DNA of 64,000 nucleotides. It comes from Indioceanicola profundi (GTDB lineage: Bacteria > Pseudomonadota > Alphaproteobacteria > Azospirillales > Azospirillaceae). The translations under genes and the position numbers were made by a program. Below, piece after piece: positions 33,630 through 41,520 of this stretch (position 1 is the first letter of the stretch; each line of letters starts with the position of its first letter). The stretch spans positions 713,501 to 777,500 of the forward strand of contig NZ_CP030127.1 in NCBI RefSeq assembly GCF_003568845.1, read 5' to 3'. The notes under the pieces are model-generated. The model did no database searches and had not been told where the DNA came from. It saw only the letters and a list, made by a program, of their open reading frames with translations.

Positions 33630-34044
33630 CAGGCGGTTATGTGTTGGGATGACCCGCGTGACGACATCGCCCCCGCGACCAGCAGCAGCGGCCGCTTTGT
33701 TCCACGCCCCTTCGGATTGGCCGGAGGCGGCTCGTTGTCGTCATCCTTGTGCTCGGGCTTGGCTCGCTTGCGCGGCGGTGCCCCGGCGTAGGTCTCGTCA
33801 ATCTCGACGATGACCGAAAGCAGCGGGTTCTGCTCCGCCATCATGGCCCTGATCCGATGATCGAGATGCCAAGCCGTCTCGGAGGACACGCCCAGCATAT
33901 CGGCCATCTTGACGGCGCTACGGAGCCGCAGGCAGGATACACGGGGCCGTCGGGTCACCGGGACTGCTCGAACCATGCACGCGCCGCCTCTTCGTCGGGA
34001 AAAAGCCGGTTGAAGTCGCGCAGGGAGAGAGCCGCTTCGTTTAT
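33630..34044 (-). pseudogene. IS1595-family (ISXO2-like) DDE transposase remnant
   Basis: Begins INEAALSLRDFNRLFPDEE (ATA in place of ATG) and runs AARAWFEQSR. Then a stop stands where Trp is expected, followed by PDGPVYPACGS, where one zinc-ribbon Cys has become Tyr. About 60 residues are then missing. It resumes as VKMADMLGVSSETAWHLDHR and IRAMM, then VIVEIDETYAG with the first catalytic Asp and PKGRGTKRPLLLVA. After a further frame change it reads RGGDVVTRVIPTHNR, where it meets tnpB. The other catalytic residues are absent. Clearly dead. Confidence 0.85.
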
Positions 34045-34112
34045 GCTTTGCACATAGAACTTAGGGGGCGCCTTAGTCAAGGCGTTAGTCCCACCAAGAG
34101 ATATCGCGGAGT

Positions 34113-34376
34113 TCAGCTAAGCAGTTTGGCTGTCATCCAGATGAGTCCGGTCCAGACAGCCAGGCTGAATACCAGTAGGACCGATACGCTGACCAGCAAT
34201 GGCACCCGCCGCTCATCCGGGCCGGCATCCGGCTCTTCCATCGGATAGGGAAGCACAGGCATCCGGCCATCGGCATCCCGGCTAGCCATCGGTGCAGCCT
34301 GCTTGGAAACTTCCCGGCCAGACACAGCCAACCGGGACAGCGTTGCCGTCGAAGAGGTGGTGACGGTCTGGTGCAT
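34113..34376 (-). CDS. Small C-tail-anchored membrane protein (87 aa)
   Basis: Starts MHQTVTTSSTATLSRLAVSG after a good ribosome-binding site (GGAGAAGG). It has a polar, Pro/Glu/Asp-rich middle and one C-terminal membrane helix (LLVSVSVLLVFSLAVWTGLI), followed by a few residues. I recognise no family. It stands alone between the IS1595-like end and the Rmf-like gene. Confidence 0.55.
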   Translation of the reverse strand: MHQTVTTSSTATLSRLAVSGREVSKQAAPMASRDADGRMPVLPYPMEEPDAGPDERRVPLLVSVSVLLVFSLAVWTGLIWMTAKLLS

Positions 34377-34573
34377 GGCCTTCTCCTTCCGATGGCGACC
34401 GGTGATTCTGGGCGGCCACTGCACGCCCGCCCCAGCCTCTTTAGGAGGATATATTAGGCCAACCACCCCCTCCGCGTCGACATGCCCGTGCGAATCTACC
34501 CCAAAATTTCGGCACAGAAAGTAGGGAGATGTCGGCGGGTAGGCTAGGCTGTTGATGCAAACCCGAAATTCAA

Positions 34574-34759
34574 TCAGCAACTCGCTGCCGGACCAGCGCC
34601 AGCCTCGCGCATCCAACCGTCCAGCCAAGCAGCAGACGCATCTGGTTCCTCTCCGAACGGGTTATCAACAACCGTCTCTCCGCGTTTGCGGGCAGCCATT
34701 CCCATCACATGGGCCAGCAGGTTGAAGCCAGTGAGTTCGGCGGTCGAGGCGGGCAACAT
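34574..34759 (-). CDS. Small Rmf/CrpP-like protein (61 aa)
   Basis: The core GMAARKRGETVVDNPFG, then AAWLDGWMREAG follows the pattern of ribosome-modulation-factor/CrpP-type proteins (G-x-AA-x-x-x-G, an NP-aromatic pair, and W-x-x-GW near the end). The ATG at 34759 has GAAGGGA upstream and is preferred over GTG at 34789. In E. coli, Rmf dimerises idle ribosomes; whether this homologue does is unknown. The similarity is by motif only. Confidence 0.55.
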   Translation of the reverse strand: MLPASTAELTGFNLLAHVMGMAARKRGETVVDNPFGEEPDASAAWLDGWMREAGAGPAASC

Positions 34760-34876
34760 CGCGGGTGTCCCTTCAGGTGATGCGCCCACAATAGGACATC
34801 AGCCCCGCTCCCTCGTTGATGTATGTCAATTGCGTCGGCGAGCGAACCTTTCCCCGACCTGTCCTCTGCAACAAGC

Positions 34877-36481
34877 TCAGACCTGCGCCAGGTCGGCCCT
34901 GCCCTGCTCCACCGCGAAGATCGCGCGCGTCGACAGATTTCCACCGGGTCGGCTCACCTGGTCCAGTACTTTGAAATGCGTCTGAAACAGGTTCGGCGTG
35001 ACGTCACACACGACATATCCGCGCTGATCGTTCAACAGCTTGAGATGCGGGTTCTCGGCCAGGATACCGGCACTCCACGGGCGATGCTCTCCGCCGTCGC
35101 CGCCCGAACTGATGGAGGTGGTTACGAACTCGGCGGCGACCTTCTCCGAATCCGGGTTCATGGGGTCGCGGTGGACTTCCCCTGCGTAGTTCTGGTGCTC
35201 ATCCCCTGTCAGAATGATGGTATTGCGCTGCTTGCGGCGGCCCAGGAATTCGGTCAGCCGTCGGCGCGGCTTCAAGTAGGCGTCCCAGCTGTCCAGATTT
35301 CGCACATCCCGTTCGGACGGATCGCGGTCCAGCGGCATGAACATGATCTGCTGGGCCAACACGTTCCAGTTCGCCCGTGACTTGTCGATCCCTTCCAGCA
35401 ACCACTTTTCCTGCCGCTCCCCCAGCACGGTCGCCTCCTCCGAATCCACCGCTTCGCAGGCTTTTTTGAAGCCGTCGCCGCAGGGTTGGTCGCTGCGGTA
35501 CTGGCGGGTATCAAGGACATTCATGTCCAAGAGCGAGCCGAAACCGAACCGGCGGAAAAGCTGCATCTCAGGTCCCAGCGGCCAGGAACTGCGCCGGAAC
35601 GGCAGATGCTCATAATAGGCCTGCGCCGCAGCGACGCGCCGTAGCAGGAAGATCTCCGGCGCGACATCATCGTCCCCGTGCGCCTCCACCCAGTTGTTGA
35701 CCACCTCGTGGTCATCCCAGACGCTGATCCAGGCCGCCGCCGCATGGGCGAGCTGAAGGTTCGGGTCCATTTTGTACAAGGCGTAGCGCCGACGATAATC
35801 GTCCAGGCTGAAGCACTCGCCTTCGGGCACAGGACGGACGGTGGGCAGCATCGTTTCCGTATACCGGCTGAAGAAAAGCGGCCGGCTGCCATACTCGTAG
35901 ATGTAGTCGCCGTAATGATAGACGAAGTCCAGATCGGCCTCTGCCGCTAGATGGCTGTAGGCCGTATACAGCCCCTGAGACCACTCCTGGCAGCCGGCAA
36001 CAGCGAAGCGCAGCCTCTCCACCGCAGCGCCCGCTGCCGGGGCGGTCCGGGCCCGCCCGGTGATGCTGCGCTCCCGGCCGGACGTGAATCGGTACCAGTA
36101 TGGCCGGCCGGGCTCGAGCCCGGTCACCTCCACATGCACGGCATGGGCTAACTCCGGCCGGGCAACGGCGGTACCGCTCTGCACCACCTTGCGGAAGCGC
36201 TCATCCGCCGCGACCTGCCATTCAACCTCCATGCCGTCCCGTGGCATGCCATGGCCGGGTTCGAAGGGCCGGGGGGCCAGACGCGTCCAGATCACGAACC
36301 CGTCCGGCAACGGGTCGCCTGCGGCGACGCCGAGCTGGAAGGGATATTCGACGAAAGTGGGCTGCGCCAGCGCACGGGACGGCGCAAACGGAATGGAAAG
36401 GGCGGCGGTGGCCGCCGCACCGAAGGTCTGGATGAGCTGCCGGCGGGTCAGCCGCCGCGGATCGATCACGGAACGTTTCAT
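34877..36481 (-). CDS. phoD: Alkaline phosphatase PhoD
   Basis: A 534-residue secreted metallophosphatase releasing phosphate from mono- and diesters. The N-terminal TAT signal is RRLTRRQLIQTFGAAAT, with a later ALA cleavage motif. A fibronectin-like N-domain (EYPFQLGVAAGDPLPDGFVI) is followed by the catalytic domain: FAVAGCQEW, FVYHYGDYIYEYG, ISVWDDHEVVNNW, FMPLDRDP and ILTGDEHQNYAGE, all metal-ligand blocks. It lies 136 bases after phoX in the same direction, so the two probably act together in phosphate scavenging. Confidence 0.93.
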   Translation of the reverse strand: MKRSVIDPRRLTRRQLIQTFGAAATAALSIPFAPSRALAQPTFVEYPFQLGVAAGDPLPDGFVIWTRLAPRPFEPGHGMPRDGMEVEWQVAADERFRKVVQSGTAVARPELAHAVHVEVTGLEPGRPYWYRFTSGRERSITGRARTAPAAGAAVERLRFAVAGCQEWSQGLYTAYSHLAAEADLDFVYHYGDYIYEYGSRPLFFSRYTETMLPTVRPVPEGECFSLDDYRRRYALYKMDPNLQLAHAAAAWISVWDDHEVVNNWVEAHGDDDVAPEIFLLRRVAAAQAYYEHLPFRRSSWPLGPEMQLFRRFGFGSLLDMNVLDTRQYRSDQPCGDGFKKACEAVDSEEATVLGERQEKWLLEGIDKSRANWNVLAQQIMFMPLDRDPSERDVRNLDSWDAYLKPRRRLTEFLGRRKQRNTIILTGDEHQNYAGEVHRDPMNPDSEKVAAEFVTTSISSGGDGGEHRPWSAGILAENPHLKLLNDQRGYVVCDVTPNLFQTHFKVLDQVSRPGGNLSTRAIFAVEQGRADLAQV

Positions 36482-36563
36482 GGAACCCGGCCAGTGGTGC
36501 GGCCCGGCGCCCGAGGGAGTAGGCGCCGGACACTTTCGATATATGGCTTTACACGCCAGCCGA

Positions 36564-36594
36564 GCTCCTACTCAACCCTTCTGATAGTAGGAGC
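36564..36594. other. Inverted repeat between phoX and phoD
   Basis: GCTCCTACT (36564-36572) and AGTAGGAGC (36586-36594) are perfect 9-bp arms around a 13-base loop, in the 136-base gap between phoX and phoD. No T run follows on either strand, so it looks more like a processing or attenuation hairpin or an operator than a terminator. Confidence 0.5.
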
Positions 36595-36617
36595 CGCGCG
36601 AACCCGGAATGGACGGA

Positions 36618-38678
36618 TCAGCTTCCGATGATTCCCCCGTCCTGCTTGGTGACGACGACCACGCTGGGACGCGGCGGAACCTTGTCGTTGAAGTCGGGCC
36701 AGCGAGTTCCTGGATGGGCGAAGGTCGCGCGTTCACCCGCATCCAGGAAGTCCTCTACCCCGTCCACGCCCGGGTGCTGAACCGAGAGGAACAGCGTCTT
36801 GTCATCGGGCGTGAAGCAGGGACCGCACATTTCCGCCCCGACCGGCACGCGGAAGAAACGCTTGGACGTACCGCGCAGCGGCCCCTCCGTCTCCATGGCG
36901 AACAGCCCGTCGGCGACGCCGCTGGTCCACTGCCACTTGCTGCCCTGGTCGGTCGACACCCAGACACGGCCCTTGCCATCGATCGCGCAGTTGTCGGGGC
37001 AGGCAAACCAGCCGTTCTCGGTTGTTGCCGGATTGAACACGGCCTGGGTCTGTGGGGCGGCAGGGTTGCCCGCCTGCACCAGGATTTCCCATTGGTAGGT
37101 CTCGGCCGTGTGGTCGCCGTCGGGAGGAGTCATCTCCACGATATGACCCCACAGGTTCTGGGCGCGGGGGTTCGCCGCATCCACGAAGCCGATTGGGGCG
37201 TGACGGACAGGATCGGCCGGCTTGCGGGCATCATTGTTGGTCAGCATCGCATAGACCTTGTTGGTCTTGGGATTGACCTCGATGTCCTCGGGCCGGTCCA
37301 TTCGAGTGGCCCCCATCAATGTGGCGGCATGGCGGGCATTGATGACCACGTCGCCCTGGTCGTTGAAACCGTTCTCCGACGTCACCGGTCCTTGCCCATG
37401 CACCAGGGGCAGCCAGGTCACGGTCCCATCCTCGTTGTAGCGCGCGGCATACAGAGTGCCGTCCGTCAGCAGCTCCATATTGGCCTTACGGTCGTCCGGA
37501 CTGAACTTTCCGGCCGAGACGAAGCGGTAGACGAACTCGAACCGCTGATCGTCGCCCATATAGACGACAACGCGCCCGTCCTTATTCACCGCGACGCCCG
37601 CCCCCTCATGCTTGAAGCGGCCAAGCGCGGTTTGCTTGCGCGGCGTGGACGTCGGATCGTAGGGGTCGATTTCGACGACCCAGCCGAACCGGTTCGCCTC
37701 GTGCGGCTCCTTATTCACGTCCCAGCGCTCATCGTGCAGTCCCCAAAGGTACCACATGCCGGGAATGCCATAACGGTCGTAGTTCTTCTGCTCCGGGTGG
37801 GAGGCATCAACCGTGCCGATGAAATATCCGTCGATGTTCTCCTCGCAGGTCAGGAACGTGCCCCAGGGGGTGACGCCCCCGGCACAGTTGTTGACCATGC
37901 CGATGACCGTCCGCCCTTCCGGGTCCGCCTTGGTCTGCATACGGCGGTGGCCGGCAGCCGGCCCGCTGATCGCCATCCTTGTTTCCAGTGCGGTGATACG
38001 GCGGTTGTAGCTGCCGTCCTTGACGTAGCTCCACTTCCCATCGGCGCCCCGCCGGATCTCCACGATGCTGCCGCCATGGGCGGCCATCTCGATCTCCGAA
38101 ATCTGCTTCGTGTATCGCTGAACCAGCTCTTCCGGCGTCAGCCTGTCCTGTCCCTCCGGAACGAAGCCGGGGAACATGACATCGCGTTCCGTATATTCGT
38201 GGTTCACCCAGAGCAGGCCATGATCGGCCGAATCGCCGCCTTGCGGCAGCGGAAGGAAGCCAACGAAGTCGCAGTTATAGCCGAACTGCCTGAGCTGGCT
38301 TTCCACTGTCTGCGCATAGGGATCGAATTCAGGCGCGTCGGCGAAGATCGGATCGCCCCAGCGGATCAGGATATCGGCGTTGTAACCTGGCGAGACATGG
38401 TGGGTCTGGTCCACTCCGTGCGGCACCTCGGTAAAGCCGAAGCTGGGAACCGCCCCCGCGGCAGCCTGCGCCTGAGCGGGCCGGGCGCCTGCCAGGATCG
38501 GCGGCACCAGGGCAGCCAGGGCGGTGGTGGCCAGCGCGCCGCGGAGAATGTCACGCCGCCCGAAGCGCCGCTGAACCACCTCTCCAAGCGTCGGCGAATC
38601 GGCCGGGCTGGCCGGGCGGTCCTGAAGGGCTTCGAATTCTTCGGCGGTGGTCAGCGGGACCAGGTGGTGGGCGCTCAT
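36618..38678 (-). CDS. phoX: PhoX-type alkaline phosphatase (DUF839)
   Basis: A 686-residue PhoX-family phosphatase, a calcium/iron enzyme exported by TAT. The signal RRFGRRDILRGALATTALAA lies about 40 residues in, as usual for PhoX. Family blocks include LLWVNHEYTERDVMFPGF, MVNNCAGGVTPWGTFLTCEE, then RFGWVVEIDPYDP and ARYNEDGTVTWLPLVHGQGP, and near the end FTPDDKTLFLSVQHPG. It is upstream of phoD. A PhoB-box-like pair lies at 38829-38846. Confidence 0.92.
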   Translation of the reverse strand: MSAHHLVPLTTAEEFEALQDRPASPADSPTLGEVVQRRFGRRDILRGALATTALAALVPPILAGARPAQAQAAAGAVPSFGFTEVPHGVDQTHHVSPGYNADILIRWGDPIFADAPEFDPYAQTVESQLRQFGYNCDFVGFLPLPQGGDSADHGLLWVNHEYTERDVMFPGFVPEGQDRLTPEELVQRYTKQISEIEMAAHGGSIVEIRRGADGKWSYVKDGSYNRRITALETRMAISGPAAGHRRMQTKADPEGRTVIGMVNNCAGGVTPWGTFLTCEENIDGYFIGTVDASHPEQKNYDRYGIPGMWYLWGLHDERWDVNKEPHEANRFGWVVEIDPYDPTSTPRKQTALGRFKHEGAGVAVNKDGRVVVYMGDDQRFEFVYRFVSAGKFSPDDRKANMELLTDGTLYAARYNEDGTVTWLPLVHGQGPVTSENGFNDQGDVVINARHAATLMGATRMDRPEDIEVNPKTNKVYAMLTNNDARKPADPVRHAPIGFVDAANPRAQNLWGHIVEMTPPDGDHTAETYQWEILVQAGNPAAPQTQAVFNPATTENGWFACPDNCAIDGKGRVWVSTDQGSKWQWTSGVADGLFAMETEGPLRGTSKRFFRVPVGAEMCGPCFTPDDKTLFLSVQHPGVDGVEDFLDAGERATFAHPGTRWPDFNDKVPPRPSVVVVTKQDGGIIGS

Positions 38679-38828
38679 CTACGCAGGCTCCAGTACGATC
38701 GGGTGCAGGCATGCCGACGCCTACCTGACATGGAGCGTCGGCGGACTGCAACACACAGCCACACGGGCGCCGCCACCGGCGCCCGGCTGCTGCTCGAAGC
38801 CTGCTTATAGCCGTTGAAGGCTACAGAA

Positions 38829-38846
38829 ATCTGACAAAGAAACAGG
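38829..38846 (-). promoter_or_regulatory. Possible PhoB box upstream of phoX
   Basis: On the minus strand TTGTCAG-ATTT-CTGTAGC resembles two CTGTCAT half-sites at an 11-base period, with about five of seven matches each. It lies about 150 bases before the phoX start. Plausible, but not strong. No phoB/phoR genes are in the window. Confidence 0.35.
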
Positions 38847-38868
38847 TGGAACGGTCCGTCGCGCCCTG

Positions 38869-40089
38869 CTAATGAGCGGCCGCAAGTTCCCGCAGCCAAT
38901 CCGCGGCCCGGCCGCGGATGCGGTCCCAGCGGAACCGCTCCGACGTCAGCTGGAACGCGTTCTCCGCCAGCCTGTCGGCAAGAGCCTTGTCGGTGCAGAG
39001 GGTGAAGATGTCCTCGGCAATCGCATGGGGAGTATCCGAAATCAAGGCGCTGGTCCGATCCCGCAACGCAAGTCCCTCGGCCCCCACCGGGGTGGTTGAA
39101 AGCGGGATGCGGTTCGCCATGGCCTCCAGGACCTTCAGCTTGGTCCCTCCCCCGAGCCGGAGCGGCGCCACGAACACGTCATAGCCAGCCAGGGCGTCCG
39201 CCAGATCGTCGACGAAGCCGCGGAAGCGAACCGGCCCCGCATAGGCTTCCCGCATGGCCTGTGTCGTGCCGGGGCCGATCACATCAAGCATCAGGCCGGG
39301 CAGCCGGTCGCTGAGGAGCGGATGGATTTCGCGGGCGAAGAACTCGACCGCATCCAGATTCGGCCCGTACTGCATGTTCCCGACGAAGACCAGACGGGGC
39401 GCCGCCCCATTCCGACCAGACCGGCGGGGACGCAAAGTCGGCATGGCGACCCCGTTCGGCACAGTGTGGACGTTGCCCATCCCGAACATCTTCAGATAGT
39501 CCCTGTCCTCGTCGGAGCAGACGACTGTCGCCAGATAGCGCCGGGCACCCATTGTCTCCCGGTACCAGAGGCGAAGCCCACGGGGCAGCATGCGGATGGA
39601 TTGGCGTGGGGAAGCCTTCTCGCGAAGTTCGCGGAAATGCTTCTTATGCTCGACATCGTCCAGATCAAGGATCGTCTTACCCGACCAGGCCCGCAGCAAC
39701 GGAGCAAGCTCGCGCCGTTCGACCCAGATGAGGTCATAGGAATCCAACTGAATCCCCTCGAGCGCACGGGCGAAGCGATGCAGCAGAGGCAACCGCTCGG
39801 GACCCACGATCTCCCCGGTGCGGACAAAGTTGCGGAGCGTGTCCACCAAGCTGGTGCTTTCCCCTTCACCCGTCTCCACTGCAATCATCTCCTCGCAGAA
39901 CGAGGATAGGCTCGCCTGTGCTGCATCGCTCGGCGGAGGCGGAGAGACCAGCGTAACGGCGAAATCGCGGCTGCAGCCCTGAATCAGATTGGCGATGCGT
40001 ACATGCTGCCCACGGTCGAGCGGATAGGGGAAAACCGGCGACAGGAACAGAAGACGGGGCTTTTCGCCCGACAGGCTGCTTTGGATCAT
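38869..40089 (-). CDS. Glycosyltransferase (GT4, exosortase/PEP-CTERM-type sugar transferase-like)
   Basis: A 406-residue GT-B glycosyltransferase. The N-domain has LLFLSPVFPYPLDRGQHVRI, then a LDLDDVEHKKHFRELRE segment typical of the TIGR03087-like group. The C-domain has LVFVGNMQYGPNLDAVEFF, LMLDVIGPGT, RFRGFVDDLADALAGYDVFV and APLRLGGGTKLKVLEAMA. It probably builds a surface glycan. It stands alone, divergent from the nucleoside transporter operon; subgroup assignment is by motif memory. Confidence 0.85.
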   Translation of the reverse strand: MIQSSLSGEKPRLLFLSPVFPYPLDRGQHVRIANLIQGCSRDFAVTLVSPPPPSDAAQASLSSFCEEMIAVETGEGESTSLVDTLRNFVRTGEIVGPERLPLLHRFARALEGIQLDSYDLIWVERRELAPLLRAWSGKTILDLDDVEHKKHFRELREKASPRQSIRMLPRGLRLWYRETMGARRYLATVVCSDEDRDYLKMFGMGNVHTVPNGVAMPTLRPRRSGRNGAAPRLVFVGNMQYGPNLDAVEFFAREIHPLLSDRLPGLMLDVIGPGTTQAMREAYAGPVRFRGFVDDLADALAGYDVFVAPLRLGGGTKLKVLEAMANRIPLSTTPVGAEGLALRDRTSALISDTPHAIAEDIFTLCTDKALADRLAENAFQLTSERFRWDRIRGRAADWLRELAAAH

Positions 40090-40151
40090 GATCGTCCCTT
40101 ACGTATCGGACCCGCCGGTCTCTACTTTTTTGCGTCCAGTCGAAGGGGCGG

Positions 40152-40216
40152 ATCGCAATGGATTCCCCGCCCCCGATGCCGAGCGCTGAACATCGCAGCC
40201 GCCGATCCATTGCGAT
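40152..40216. repeat. 12-bp inverted repeat in the GT4/BMP divergent region
   Basis: ATCGCAATGGAT (40152-40163) and ATCCATTGCGAT (40205-40216) are perfect arms 41 bases apart, in the 357-base divergent region 40090-40446. Not followed by T runs. It could be two binding sites for a dimeric regulator of either gene. Confidence 0.5.
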
Positions 40217-40277
40217 GCGAAAAAGAGGCGGGCCTGTTGTAATCGCCCGATTTCTCAGGGATTCCGGGACTTGAGCG

Positions 40278-40297
40278 GCCCAATGACAAAATTGGGC
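40278..40297 (+). promoter_or_regulatory. Hairpin in the leader of the nucleoside ABC operon
   Basis: GCCCAAT (40278-40284) and ATTGGGC (40291-40297) form a perfect 7-bp stem with a 6-base loop, about 150 bases before the BMP gene. It could be an operator or a leader structure. No known riboswitch pattern is recognised. The rest of 40298-40446 shows nothing clear. Confidence 0.4.
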
Positions 40298-40446
40298 ACC
40301 CTCGCATCCGAACTTTGCCTCGGCAGCTATGGCCCTGCTTGCCCCGGAACGGCGACCTGTTTAGCTTGGGACCGGTTCCCACCGGAACTTCGCCACATTC
40401 GCCTTTCACAAGGGTTCCGCCCCGCCCTCCCGGATACGGATTACCG

Positions 40447-41445
40447 ATGACTCTTCGCCTTCGTCCCGTTCTCGCCGGCTTCGCCCTTCTGCTCGCGACC
40501 GCCCTGCCCGCACACGCCTTCGAACCCGCCATCGTCTTCGACATGGGCGGCCGGTTCGACAAGTCCTTCAATGAGGGCGCGAATATGGGAGCGGAGCGCT
40601 TCCAGAAGGAAACGGGCGTCAAGTACCGCTGGTTCGAGGTCACGAACGAGGCGCAGCGGGAGCAGTTCCTGCGCCGCCTTGCGCAGCGCAACACGGATGT
40701 GATCGTCGCCGTCGGCTTCTCCATGGCCCCGGCAGTGGAAAAGGTCGCGAAGGAATTTCCGAAGGTGAAGTTCACCGTGATCGACGGTGCGGTGGACCTG
40801 CCCAATGTGCAGTCCGTCAGCTTCGCCGAGCATGAGGGCTCCTACCTTGTCGGCATGCTGGCGGCGATGGCCAGCAAGACCGATACGGTGGGGTTTGTCG
40901 GCGGCATGGACATCCCCCTGATCCGTCGTTTCGCCTGCGGTTATGAGCAGGGCGTGAAGGCTGTCGAGCCTGAAACCACGATCCTGGTCAACATGGCCGG
41001 AACGACCCCGGCCGCCTGGTCGGACCCGACCCGCGGAGCCGAGCTAGCGCGTAGCCAGTTCGACCGCGGCGCGGATGTGATCTTTGCCGCAGCCGGCCAG
41101 ACCGGAATGGGCGTGCTACAGGCGGCCAAGGATTCCGGCAAGCTGGCCATCGGCGTGGATTCCAATCAGAATCATCTCTTCCCCGGCAACGTGCTTACCA
41201 GCATGGTCAAGCGGGTCGACACGGCCGCCTACAGCGCCTTCAAGACAGCACAGGACGGTACCTGGAAGCCGGGCGTCGCCGTTCTCGGCCTCAAGGATGA
41301 GGGTGTCGATTGGGCCTTGGACGAGAACAACGAGCCGCTCATCAGCGATGAGATGAAGGCCGCTGTGGAATCCGCGAAGGACGAGATCAAGAACGGCACG
41401 CGCACGGTCGCCAACTATGACGACCAAAGCGGCTGCAAGTACTGA
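40447..41445 (+). CDS. BMP-family ABC transporter substrate-binding protein
   Basis: A 332-residue periplasmic binding protein of the BMP/Med/TmpC family, which captures purine nucleosides or related compounds. It has a Sec signal (LRPVLAGFALLLATALPAHA). The mature protein starts FEPAIVFDMGGRFDKSFNEG, then QREQFLRRLAQRNTDVIVAV, FVGGMDIPLIRRFACGYEQG and FAAAGQTGMGVLQAAKDSG, all family blocks. The ATG at 40447 is chosen because the signal peptide starts there. First gene of an operon with ATPase and two permeases. Confidence 0.92.
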   Translation: MTLRLRPVLAGFALLLATALPAHAFEPAIVFDMGGRFDKSFNEGANMGAERFQKETGVKYRWFEVTNEAQREQFLRRLAQRNTDVIVAVGFSMAPAVEKVAKEFPKVKFTVIDGAVDLPNVQSVSFAEHEGSYLVGMLAAMASKTDTVGFVGGMDIPLIRRFACGYEQGVKAVEPETTILVNMAGTTPAAWSDPTRGAELARSQFDRGADVIFAAAGQTGMGVLQAAKDSGKLAIGVDSNQNHLFPGNVLTSMVKRVDTAAYSAFKTAQDGTWKPGVAVLGLKDEGVDWALDENNEPLISDEMKAAVESAKDEIKNGTRTVANYDDQSGCKY

Positions 41446-41520
41446 GAAAAGGCTGCAATTCCGGGGTGATTGGGGTAGTGATAGCGGGGCTCCCCACAGG
41501 GGTGTCCCGCTTCCCTTCCC

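Larger units (their letters stand above)
32065..34092 (-). mobile_element. IS1595-like transposase plus tnpB composite element (degenerate)
   Basis: Read on the minus strand it begins at about 34092 with GGGACTAACGCCTTGACTAA and ends at about 32065. The reverse of that end reads GGGCACTATCGCTTTAACTC, a recognisable imperfect inverted repeat of the start. Inside are an IS1595-type DDE transposase remnant (34044-33630), then tnpB in two frames (33629-32083). The stop of the first frame overlaps the tnpB ATG (TGATG). The 0.3-kb insert at 5520-5820 has the same start and the same end, so both genes appear to belong to one mobile unit. No clean target duplication was found. Confidence 0.65.

Noticed and set aside
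33630-34044. IS1595-like transposase expressed by frameshifting
   Set aside because: The start codon is ATA, a Trp is replaced by a stop, about 60 residues and two catalytic positions are missing.
36609-38810. 733-codon plus-strand frame opposite phoX
   Set aside because: A frame shadow of the high-GC phoX gene, whose own protein matches a known family end to end.
40298-40446. Purine or other riboswitch in front of the BMP operon
   Set aside because: No known riboswitch core could be matched by eye; only a simple hairpin further upstream.
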